Below the pieces are notes generated by a model. The model was not told where the DNA came from, searched no databases, and saw only the letters and a program-made list of their open reading frames with translations. Positions 24,654-31,372 of a stretch of DNA of 64,000 nucleotides are shown here, in pieces. This DNA comes from Cellulomonas humilata. Its GTDB lineage: Bacteria > Actinomycetota > Actinomycetes > Actinomycetales > Cellulomonadaceae. The position numbers and the translations under genes are program-made. The number at the start of each line of letters is the position of its first letter. Position 1 is the stretch's first letter. The stretch lies in contig NZ_JAUSVB010000002.1 of NCBI RefSeq assembly GCF_030814415.1, forward strand, positions 806,001 through 870,000. The letters are read 5' to 3'.

Positions 24654-25067
24654 GTGAACGATTCCGCAGAGACCCTCGACCGCCTGGTCGACGAGTGGCT
24701 CACCGTCCCTGATGTCGCCGACCGGCTCGGCCTCGACGCCTCCAAGGTGCGCCGGATCGTGCAGGAGCGCCGCATCATCGGCGTCCGGCGCGGCGATCCG
24801 CGCATCTTCGTCGTCCCCGCGGCCTTCCTCGTGCCGGGACACCTCGCCAACCCCGCACAGCCCACGGCGCCCGATGCAGACCAGCCGTGGACGGTCCTGG
24901 CCTCGCTGCAGGGCACACTGACCGTCCTGTCGGACGCCGGGTTCACCGACGAGGCGGCGATCGAGTGGCTCTTCACCCCGGACGACTCGCTCCCGGGGAC
25001 GCCGATCGAGGCGCTGCGCACGGGCCGCAAGACCGAGATCCGGCGCAGGGCCGCAGCCGAGCTCTGA
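24654..25067 (+). CDS. Rv2175c-like winged-helix DNA-binding protein
   Basis: 137 aa, GTG start. Residues about 14-50 form a helix-turn-helix (LTVPDVADRLGLDASKVRRI then QERRIIGVRR). The C-terminal half (WTVLASLQGTLTVLSDAGF, EAAIEWLFTPDDSLPGTPIEAL) is the domain seen in Rv2175c-type proteins. In M. tuberculosis Rv2175c is a substrate of PknL, which lowers its DNA binding. Here the gene is two genes from the PASTA kinase, and the N-terminus has Ser4 and Thr7 as possible phospho-sites. Targets are unknown. Confidence 0.88.
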   Translation: MNDSAETLDRLVDEWLTVPDVADRLGLDASKVRRIVQERRIIGVRRGDPRIFVVPAAFLVPGHLANPAQPTAPDADQPWTVLASLQGTLTVLSDAGFTDEAAIEWLFTPDDSLPGTPIEALRTGRKTEIRRRAAAEL

Positions 25068-25102
25068 CGGGGGCGTCGAGCGGGCGGTCGGCTCAGGCGC
25101 GC

Positions 25103-26224
25103 TCAGGCGTGCCGGTCGACCGCGGCGTGCGCGAGCCCGATCAGCTGGGAACGTGCGGGCTCGTCCCACGGGCGCTCGTCCATGAGGGCGAAGGCGCGGC
25201 CGGCCAGGAGCTCGATGAGCCGCTCGACGTCGTCGGGAGCGCCCGTGTCCCGGATCGCCGCGGCGAGGACGGCGACGTCGGCGTCCGTGAGTGCGCGGTC
25301 GCCGAGACGCGTGCGCAGCAGGTCCACGGTGGCCTCGTCGGACCCGGCGCGGGCGCGGGCCACCGCTCGGGCCGTCAGGATCGTGCGCTTGCCCTCACGC
25401 AGGTCGTCACCCGCGGGCTTGCCGGTCGTCCGCGGGTCCCCGAACACCCCGAGCAGGTCGTCCCGGAGCTGGAACGCCTCGCCCAGCGGCAGACCGAGCG
25501 TGCGGCACGCCTCGAGCTCGCTCTCGGTGGCGTCGGCGAGGGTGGCGCCGAGGACGATCGGGTGCTCGACGCTGTACCGGGCGGCCTTCGCGCGGATGAC
25601 CTCGCGGGCGCGCGCCTCGTCGGCGGCCGGGTCGTCGCCCCACGGCAGCGCCTGCGCCAGCACATCCAGGTACTGGCCCACCGTGACCTCGGTGCGCATC
25701 AGGTCGAACACCGTGCGTGCGCGCTCGGACCGCGCGAGCGGTTGCAGGGCGAGCGCTCCGGCGAACTCCTGCTCGCTCGCGATGAGCGTGAGGTCGCCGA
25801 GGAGGATCGCGGCCGACATCCCGAAGCGCTCGGCGTCGCCGGTCAGGCCGTGCTGGGCGTGCAGACCCGCGAACGCCCGGTGCGCCGCGGGGAACCCGCG
25901 TCGTGTGTCGGAGTCGTCCATGACGTCGTCGTGGAACAACGCTGCGGCCTGGAAGAGCTCGAGCGCGGCGCCCACGCGCAGCACCGCGTCCGCCTCGGCG
26001 GTCCCGGCCCGGCCTCCGTGGGCCCGCCACGACCAGTAGCAGAACGCGGCCCGTAGCCGCTTCCCGCCCGTGAGGATCTGGGCGACCGCGTCGGCGAGCA
26101 CGTCCGCGTCGTCGCTGGCCGCGGCCAGCACCGTGCGCAACCGTGCGACGTGCCTGGTCAGCAGCTCGTCGATGCGGGTTCGGACGTCCTCGACGTCGAC
26201 GAGAGGCTGGGTCGTGGGGCTCAC
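25103..26224 (-). CDS. Polyprenyl (geranylgeranyl-type) diphosphate synthase
   Basis: 373 aa, GTG start. Trans-isoprenyl diphosphate synthase that elongates allylic diphosphates with IPP. First Asp-rich motif DDVMDDSDTRRG (about 100), second DDLLGVFGDP (about 255), GGKRLRAAF near the N-terminus and GKR later. Large residues before the first motif would set chain length, but I cannot assign C15 versus C20. In Mtb the corresponding gene is idsA2/grcC2 (Rv2173), near pknL. The product may feed menaquinone or lipid carriers. Confidence 0.92.
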   Translation of the reverse strand: MSPTTQPLVDVEDVRTRIDELLTRHVARLRTVLAAASDDADVLADAVAQILTGGKRLRAAFCYWSWRAHGGRAGTAEADAVLRVGAALELFQAAALFHDDVMDDSDTRRGFPAAHRAFAGLHAQHGLTGDAERFGMSAAILLGDLTLIASEQEFAGALALQPLARSERARTVFDLMRTEVTVGQYLDVLAQALPWGDDPAADEARAREVIRAKAARYSVEHPIVLGATLADATESELEACRTLGLPLGEAFQLRDDLLGVFGDPRTTGKPAGDDLREGKRTILTARAVARARAGSDEATVDLLRTRLGDRALTDADVAVLAAAIRDTGAPDDVERLIELLAGRAFALMDERPWDEPARSQLIGLAHAAVDRHA

Positions 26225-26230
26225 GCGGGC

Positions 26231-26236
26231 AGCCTA
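26231..26236 (-). promoter_or_regulatory. -10 element of the polyprenyl synthase gene
   Basis: TAGGCT on the minus strand, 6 nt before the GTG; leaderless-type spacing. Confidence 0.55.
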
Positions 26237-26788
26237 CGGCGCCGGTACGCGAACCCGCCCACCGAGGGTGAGGGTGCGCTCGTCTTCCCGGTCGAGGATC
26301 CCGACCACGAGCAGCTCGGAGCCGTCGCCGCGCGAGAAGGTGGACTGCGCCGCGAGGCCGGGCTCGGGGGCGGGTGGGACGTTCTCGACGAAGCCCGCCG
26401 CGACGAGCGGGACCCGGACGGCGTCGAGCAGCCCGGCGGTGTCCTGTGCCGTGCGGAGGTTCAGGCTGACCTCGGTGAGGTCGGTGCCGTCGACGAGCGC
26501 GGCCGACGAGAGCAGCACCTCGGCGCCGTCCGGCACCGGGATGAGTGCGGTGGGGAAGCCGGTGACGAGCTCGCCCACCGCGGAGCTCGCGTCACCGTCG
26601 GCCTCGGGGAGGAGCGTCTCGGAAGGAGCGGGCTCCGGTGTGGCCAGCGCGACGGCGCTCCCGGTGGGGGAGGCCTCGCCGGGACTGCTGGTCGAGCAGG
26701 CCGCCGTGGAGACGCCGACGGCCAGCGCGACGACGGCGGCGACGAGGCCGGACCGGACGCGCGCCGAGAGGGGCGCAGGACGGGGCAC
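26234..26788 (-). CDS. Predicted lipoprotein of unknown function
   Basis: 184 aa from a GTG at 26788, preferred over more distal starts because a TACCCT element precedes it by 6 nt. The N-terminus has Arg residues, a hydrophobic stretch (GLVAAVVALAVGVS) and the lipobox TAAC, with the Cys near 31. The mature part begins with a Ser/Thr/Pro spacer, then a domain with GFPTALIPVPDGAEVLLSSAAL, DTAGLLDAVRVPLVAAGF and LGGRVRVPAP. I do not recognise the family. Its stop lies 9 bp from the polyprenyl synthase start, in the promoter of that gene. Confidence 0.75.
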   Translation of the reverse strand: MPRPAPLSARVRSGLVAAVVALAVGVSTAACSTSSPGEASPTGSAVALATPEPAPSETLLPEADGDASSAVGELVTGFPTALIPVPDGAEVLLSSAALVDGTDLTEVSLNLRTAQDTAGLLDAVRVPLVAAGFVENVPPAPEPGLAAQSTFSRGDGSELLVVGILDREDERTLTLGGRVRVPAP

Positions 26789-26794
26789 CGCGAC

Positions 26795-26800
26795 AGGGTA
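26795..26800 (-). promoter_or_regulatory. -10 element of the lipoprotein gene
   Basis: TACCCT on the minus strand, 6 nt before the GTG. It decides the start codon. Confidence 0.5.
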
Positions 26801-26910
26801 GCCGCACGGGCTGCGCACCGAGACGCCCACATGCCCCTCGTCCGGTGGCTGCGTGCAAAGATCCGCCGACGGGTGTCCACGGTCGGCCGCCGCTCGGGTG
26901 GGCTGACGCC

Positions 26911-28035
26911 ATGCAGACCACGACGCTCCGGGTGAGCGAACCCCGGGAGATCCTCGCGCTCGTCCCTCATCGACTCGGCTTCCGGCCGCGGGACAGCGCC
27001 GTCGCCGTCAGCCTGCGGCCCCCGCGAGGGGAGGTCGGGCTCGTCGTGCGCGTGGACCTGCCGCACCTCGCGGACACGGCCGACGGACCGCTGCTCGCCC
27101 GGACGCTCGTCGCGCACCTCGGCCGTGACGGGGCCCGCCGCGGCATCCTCGTGCTCTACGCCGACCAGGATCCACGTGGTCAGGACGGTGCCGCGCAGCT
27201 GGCCGCCCGGCACTTCCGCGAGGCGGCGGCAGATGCGCTCGGGGACGTCCTGGTGTGGGTGGTCACCCCGGCCGGCTACCTCTCCCTGGACTGCGTCGAG
27301 GACTGCTGCCCGCCGGGTGGCAGGCCCTTGCGAGACCTCGACTCGACGCAGGTGGGCGCCACGCTGGTGCTGGCCGGCTCCGCCGTGGCGGACTCGCGGG
27401 AGGACATCGCCCGGATCCGTCCGGAGCACGGTGACGTCCGGCGCTCCGTCGCCCGCGTCCGCCGCCGGTGGGAGCACCGGTGCGCGGAGGCCGTGGTCGC
27501 GGGCGCCGACGCGCAGAGCCGGTGGCGGGAGGACTCGCTCGCGGCCTGGCGGAAGGCGGTCGCGCTCGTCGAAGCCGGCGAACCCGGACCCGGCGGGGCG
27601 CCGTGGGGGCGCGTCGAGGCCGGTCTCGCCGACCGCCGCGTGCGGGACGGGGTCCTCGTCGCGCTGGTCCCCGGAACCTCGGACCTGCCCGAGCGGTGTG
27701 TCCGCACCGTCCCGTCGACACCTGAGCTGGACGCGGATCTCGGTGCCGCGATGGCGCTGATCCTCGACCCGAGCCGCGGTGTCGTGCCTCCCGTGCGGGC
27801 CACGGCGGTGCACGAGGCGGTCCTGGAGGCCGTCGTGGCGCGCGGGAGGGCGGGCGCGCAGGCTCCCGCTCTGACCCTGCTGGCACTGCTCGCGTGGTGG
27901 CGCGGCGACGGTGCACGGGCGCGCCTGCTGCTGGACGCAGCGCTCGACGCCGACGCCGAGTACCACCTGGCGGAGCTGCTCGACGACGCGTTGACGGCCG
28001 CCATCCCGCCCGGTTGGGTCCGGCACGCCGACTGA
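26911..28035 (+). CDS. DUF4192 protein
   Basis: 374 aa, ATG at MQTTTLRVSEPREILALVPHRLGF. The opening LRVxxPxDLLAxVPxxLGFxP-like pattern, SAVAVSLRPP, and the C-terminal LLALLAWWRGDGARARLLLDAAL with EYHLAELLDDAL are typical of DUF4192, an actinobacterial family of unknown function. It is soluble with no signal. It is followed about 95 bp later by a universal stress protein. I see no clear promoter or Shine-Dalgarno. Confidence 0.85.
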   Translation: MQTTTLRVSEPREILALVPHRLGFRPRDSAVAVSLRPPRGEVGLVVRVDLPHLADTADGPLLARTLVAHLGRDGARRGILVLYADQDPRGQDGAAQLAARHFREAAADALGDVLVWVVTPAGYLSLDCVEDCCPPGGRPLRDLDSTQVGATLVLAGSAVADSREDIARIRPEHGDVRRSVARVRRRWEHRCAEAVVAGADAQSRWREDSLAAWRKAVALVEAGEPGPGGAPWGRVEAGLADRRVRDGVLVALVPGTSDLPERCVRTVPSTPELDADLGAAMALILDPSRGVVPPVRATAVHEAVLEAVVARGRAGAQAPALTLLALLAWWRGDGARARLLLDAALDADAEYHLAELLDDALTAAIPPGWVRHAD

Positions 28036-28083
28036 CCTGCGAAGAGATCCCATCGTGAGGTCGTCGCGGCCCGTCGCCTCCGG

Positions 28084-28089
28084 TAGCGT
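28084..28089 (+). promoter_or_regulatory. -10 element of the universal stress protein gene
   Basis: TAGCGT about 42 nt before the ATG, followed by a leader with GGGGAGGACCG Shine-Dalgarno. Confidence 0.45.
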
Positions 28090-28130
28090 CACGGTGACGG
28101 CACTGTTGCCGCGGGACGAGGGGAGGACCG

Positions 28131-28526
28131 ATGGGCATCGTGGTCGGCTATCTGGCCACTCCGGAAGGTCGGGCGGCCCTCGGGGCGGCGATCGAGGAGG
28201 CACGACAGCGCGACACGCGCGTCGTGGTCGTCGTGAGCACACGTCCCGATGCTCCGGAGGAGCAGCGCAGCGCCCTCGAGGCGGAGCTCGACCGGGTCCG
28301 GGCGGAGTTGGCGACCGCGGGCGTCGACCACGAGGTGCGGCTGCTCAGCGGTGGCGACGTCGCGGACGACCTCATCCTGACGGCGGAGCAGGTCAGTGCT
28401 CAGCTGGTCGTCCTGGGTCTACGGCGCCGCAGCCCCGTCGGCAAGCTCATCCTCGGGGCCAACGCGCAGCGGGTGCTCTTCGACGCCCCGTGCCCGGTGC
28501 TCACCGTCAAGCCCGGTCCCGCCTGA
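28131..28526 (+). CDS. Universal stress protein (UspA family)
   Basis: 131 aa, single Usp domain: GIVVGYLATPEGRAALGAAIEEA at the first strand and helix, VVVVVS, and the C-terminal LVVLGLRRRSPVGKLILGANAQRVL, ending CPVLTVKPGPA. The last segment holds the G-x-x-G(9)-G-like nucleotide loop in altered form, so ATP binding is possible but uncertain. The start has a strong GGGGAGG. It lies just upstream of sigA. Confidence 0.88.
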   Translation: MGIVVGYLATPEGRAALGAAIEEARQRDTRVVVVVSTRPDAPEEQRSALEAELDRVRAELATAGVDHEVRLLSGGDVADDLILTAEQVSAQLVVLGLRRRSPVGKLILGANAQRVLFDAPCPVLTVKPGPA

Positions 28527-28601
28527 CCTCGTCGGTCTCGCCGCCACCCGACACACCCGGATGGCTGATCCTCCGGACCCTCCGAAGCCCTCGTTGCACG
28601 C

Positions 28602-28629
28602 GGGAATCTCTGGTGCCCGCCGTTCGTTG
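28602..28629 (+). promoter_or_regulatory. Sigma-R/SigH-type promoter upstream of sigA
   Basis: GGGAAT (28602-28607), exactly 18 nt, then GTTG (28626-28629). This matches the GGAAT-N18-GTT consensus of the oxidative-stress ECF factor sigma-R. Streptomyces hrdB, the equivalent gene, is a known sigma-R target. A transcript from here would have a leader of about 130 nt. Confidence 0.6.
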
Positions 28630-28709
28630 AGCACGAGGACCCCGTGACTGCCGTCCCCGACGGCCGTGTCGTCGTGCCCATGATCGCGCCGAGCGGCCCG
28701 TGGGGTCGG

Positions 28710-28715
28710 TACAAT
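28710..28715 (+). promoter_or_regulatory. -10 element of the housekeeping sigA promoter
   Basis: TACAAT, the best consensus -10 in the window, about 54 nt before the GTG in an unusually A/T-rich patch (GTACAATATCCATC). I see no strong -35. Confidence 0.6.
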
Positions 28716-28768
28716 ATCCATCTACCTCCCGGCCCCGTTCCGGGTGTCGCGCTGCCGAAAGGTCGTTC

Positions 28769-30343
28769 GTGTCGTCCCAGACCCCGCATCCCGCTCTTCC
28801 GCGTGAGTTCGAGCACCCCGCCCTGCAGGACCTCGTCCTGCGCGGGCGCACCCACGGCACCGTGGGCGCCGAGGAGCTGCGCACCGCGTGCGAGCAGGCG
28901 GACGTCCAGGACGCCAAGCGCCTGCGCGCCGTCGTCCGCGGCCTGTCCACCGCCGGGATCGGCGTGCGCGAGCCGTCTGCACCCGCTGTGCCTGCCCGTG
29001 CCGTCGCCGCCACCAGCGCCGGGGCTGGTCCGTCGACCAAGGCCGTCGTGACTCCCGAGGAGGGCGCTGCCCCCAAGGCCCGCGCCACTCGCGCCAAGAC
29101 GGCCGCCACGAAGACCGCTGCGGCCAAGCCCGCTGCTGCCAAGCCCGCGGCGAAGTCCGCTGCCGCGGCCAAGAAGGCTGCGACGGTCGGTGACGACGTC
29201 GAGGTCGAGGTCGTCGAGGGTGACGAGCCGGACATCGAGTCGATCGAAGAGGTCGTCGTCGAGGCGGTCGAGGTCATCGAGGTCGTCGACGACGCCGCCG
29301 ACGCGGACGACGACGACTCGGAGGACGGCGAGAAGAAGCCCGCCGCGAAGGAGGAGGAGAGCGAGGACAGCGGCTTCGTCTACTCCGACGCCGACGACGA
29401 CGACGCTCCCGCGCAGCAGGTCGTCACGGCCGGCGCGACGGCCGACCCCGTCAAGGACTACCTCAAGCAGATCGGCAAGGTCGCGCTGCTGAACGCCGAG
29501 CAGGAGGTCGACCTCGCCAAGCGCATCGAGGCGGGCCTGTTCGCCGAGGAGCGGCTGAACGCGGGCATCACCATGGAGCCCAAGATCAAGCGCGAGCTCG
29601 AGTGGATCGCGAACGACGGCCGGCGGGCCAAGAACCACCTGCTCGAGGCCAACCTGCGTCTCGTCGTCTCCCTGGCCAAGCGCTACACCGGTCGCGGCAT
29701 GCTGTTCCTGGACCTGATCCAGGAGGGCAACCTGGGCCTGATCCGCGCGGTCGAGAAGTTCGACTACACCAAGGGCTACAAGTTCTCGACGTACGCGACC
29801 TGGTGGATCCGTCAGGCCATCACGCGCGCCATGGCCGACCAGGCCCGCACCATCCGTATCCCGGTGCACATGGTCGAGGTCATCAACAAGCTCGCCCGCG
29901 TCCAGCGCCAGATGCTCCAGGACCTGGGCCGTGAGCCCACGCCGGAGGAGCTGGCCAAGGAGCTGGACATGACGCCCGAGAAGGTCGTCGAGGTCCAGAA
30001 GTACGGCCGCGAGCCCATCTCGCTGCACACGCCGCTCGGTGAGGACGGCGACAGCGAGTTCGGCGACCTGATCGAGGACTCCGAGGCCGTCGTGCCCGCG
30101 GACGCCGTGAGCTTCACGCTCCTGCAGGAGCAGCTGCACCAGGTGCTGGACACCCTCTCCGAGCGCGAGGCCGGCGTCGTCTCGATGCGGTTCGGCCTCA
30201 CGGACGGTCAGCCGAAGACGCTCGACGAGATCGGCAAGGTCTACGGGGTGACGCGTGAGCGGATCCGTCAGATCGAGTCCAAGACGATGTCGAAGCTGCG
30301 GCACCCGTCGCGGTCGCAGGTCCTGCGGGACTACCTCGACTGA
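28769..30343 (+). CDS. sigA: Principal RNA polymerase sigma factor
   Basis: 524 aa, GTG start after AAAGG. The N-terminal about 230 residues are low complexity: Lys/Ala repeats (about 110-145), then a highly acidic stretch, as in actinobacterial HrdB/SigA. Region 1.2 begins [16 protein letters not shown]; region 2 contains [31 protein letters not shown] and [13 protein letters not shown]; region 4 ends [18 protein letters not shown]. It directs transcription of housekeeping genes. Two promoters are suggested upstream, one of the sigma-R type. A good hairpin terminator follows. Confidence 0.97.
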   Translation: MSSQTPHPALPREFEHPALQDLVLRGRTHGTVGAEELRTACEQADVQDAKRLRAVVRGLSTAGIGVREPSAPAVPARAVAATSAGAGPSTKAVVTPEEGAAPKARATRAKTAATKTAAAKPAAAKPAAKSAAAAKKAATVGDDVEVEVVEGDEPDIESIEEVVVEAVEVIEVVDDAADADDDDSEDGEKKPAAKEEESEDSGFVYSDADDDDAPAQQVVTAGATADPVKDYLKQIGKVALLNAEQEVDLAKRIEAGLFAEERLNAGITMEPKIKRELEWIANDGRRAKNHLLEANLRLVVSLAKRYTGRGMLFLDLIQEGNLGLIRAVEKFDYTKGYKFSTYATWWIRQAITRAMADQARTIRIPVHMVEVINKLARVQRQMLQDLGREPTPEELAKELDMTPEKVVEVQKYGREPISLHTPLGEDGDSEFGDLIEDSEAVVPADAVSFTLLQEQLHQVLDTLSEREAGVVSMRFGLTDGQPKTLDEIGKVYGVTRERIRQIESKTMSKLRHPSRSQVLRDYLD

Positions 30344-30360
30344 CACGCGCCTCTCCACGA

Positions 30361-30394
30361 CGAAGGCCCGGACCGGATGGTCCGGGCCTTTCGT
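30361..30394 (+). terminator. Terminator of sigA
   Basis: 12-bp perfect stem (30363-30374 with 30379-30390), GGAT loop, followed by TTTCG. The core GGCCCGGACC / GGTCCGGGCC recurs at 30948-30971. Confidence 0.85.
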
Positions 30395-30493
30395 CGTCCG
30401 CGCCGGGTGCGCGAGTTCACGGGATGGCAACCGGGGGACATCGGCCGCAAACACGCCGTCCGTCGGCTGAGCCCGAGTCGACTGCGCCCGTCG

Positions 30494-30859
30494 TCAGCGC
30501 GTGATGTACCAGAGGATCAGGTCGTGGGCCTTGTGCGCCTTCTCCACGCCGCGGAAGTCGGCCTCGTGGACCGTGCCGCCGACGTCGATCGCGATGCTGC
30601 TGCTGGACGTGAACTTGCCGGCGAACGACGTGTTGCTCACGACCGAGACCGAGCGCACGTGCCGGTAGGGGATCGAGGTGATCGCGACCCGCTTGCCGAC
30701 GAAGCTCTTGTCCTGCATGACGACGCGGAGCGTCGTGAGCCCGACGAAGCCGGTACCGGTGCCGATGCAGTCGTAGACGGCGAGCACCTCCTCGCCCTGC
30801 AGGAGACCGCGGCTGACCAGCTCGAGCTGCTCCGCCTTGTCGACGTCAGGCTCTGTCAC
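30494..30859 (-). CDS. PH-like domain protein
   Basis: 121 aa, GTG start with AGGAGG upstream. The beta-rich sequence (EEVLAVYDCIGTGTGFVGLTT, VVMQDKSFVGKRVAITSIPYRHVRSVSVV, SSIAIDVGGTVHEADFRGVEKAHKAHDLILWYI) has the pattern of bacterial pleckstrin-homology-like (YokE/bPH) domains: seven strands and a final helix. It has no signal or membrane segment. The partner is unknown. It is convergent with sigA; the 150 bp between their stops contains only the sigA terminator as far as I can see. Confidence 0.7.
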   Translation of the reverse strand: MTEPDVDKAEQLELVSRGLLQGEEVLAVYDCIGTGTGFVGLTTLRVVMQDKSFVGKRVAITSIPYRHVRSVSVVSNTSFAGKFTSSSSIAIDVGGTVHEADFRGVEKAHKAHDLILWYITR

Positions 30860-30947
30860 GGGGGGGCCTCCTGCACGCTCGGGGGACGATGGGCCGCTGT
30901 GCCCGTCGTCGCGAGCATAGGGGTGATGCGTCGCGGACAGAGCGCGA

Positions 30948-30971
30948 GGCCCGGACCATCAGGTCCGGGCC
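30948..30971 (-). terminator. Terminator of the DUF7455 gene
   Basis: 10-bp perfect stem (30948-30957 with 30962-30971), ATCA loop, downstream of the minus-strand DUF7455 gene. The stem sequence is the same as the sigA terminator core. Confidence 0.75.
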
Positions 30972-30999
30972 CCGCGTCGTCAGAGGGTGGTGCGCTGCG

Positions 31000-31209
31000 T
31001 CAGATCGCCGCGCCGGCCCCGGCGCCGTGCTCGGCGAGGAGGCGGTCGGTCTCGTCCTGCACGTGGGTCGCCAGCTCGGCGAACTTCGGTGCGTGCTCGC
31101 GTGCGTGGTGCGCGCAGAACAGCAGCTCTCCCACGGCGAGGACAACTCGGACATAGGCCTGTGCGCCGCAGCGGTCGCAGCGGTCGGCCGCGGTCAGTGG
31201 ATGCGTCAT
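31000..31209 (-). CDS. Small zinc-ribbon-like protein (DUF7455 type)
   Basis: 69 aa. It opens MTHPLTAADRCDRCGAQAYVRV and continues LLFCAHHAREH, so a CxxC pair and a C-x-H-H group probably bind zinc. The C-terminal half is a helix. Proteins of this form are conserved next to sigA and parE in actinobacteria, with no known role. The leader is A/T rich (TCTATAGATC, 31223-31232), probably the -10 region. Confidence 0.8.
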   Translation of the reverse strand: MTHPLTAADRCDRCGAQAYVRVVLAVGELLFCAHHAREHAPKFAELATHVQDETDRLLAEHGAGAGAAI

Positions 31210-31359
31210 GGTCCCGGTCACAGATCTATAGAACCATCCCGATGCCAGATCCCACGCACCGGGACCGGGTGGTTCGCTCACCGCGTAGCAGACCGTAACC
31301 AGCCCGCAACACAGCCGTTGCCGGCGGCATGGCGCCTCCGGGCTGTCGGGCCCGGCGAC

Positions 31360-31365
31360 TACCAT
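31360..31365 (+). promoter_or_regulatory. -10 element of parE
   Basis: TACCAT, 7 nt, GTG; leaderless-type spacing. Confidence 0.6.
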
Positions 31366-31372
31366 CGGGCCC

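Noticed and set aside
29040..29420. Repetitive Lys/Ala and Asp/Glu coding in sigA as a possible repeat element
   Set aside because: It is the usual low-complexity N-terminal extension of actinobacterial principal sigma factors, not a DNA repeat.
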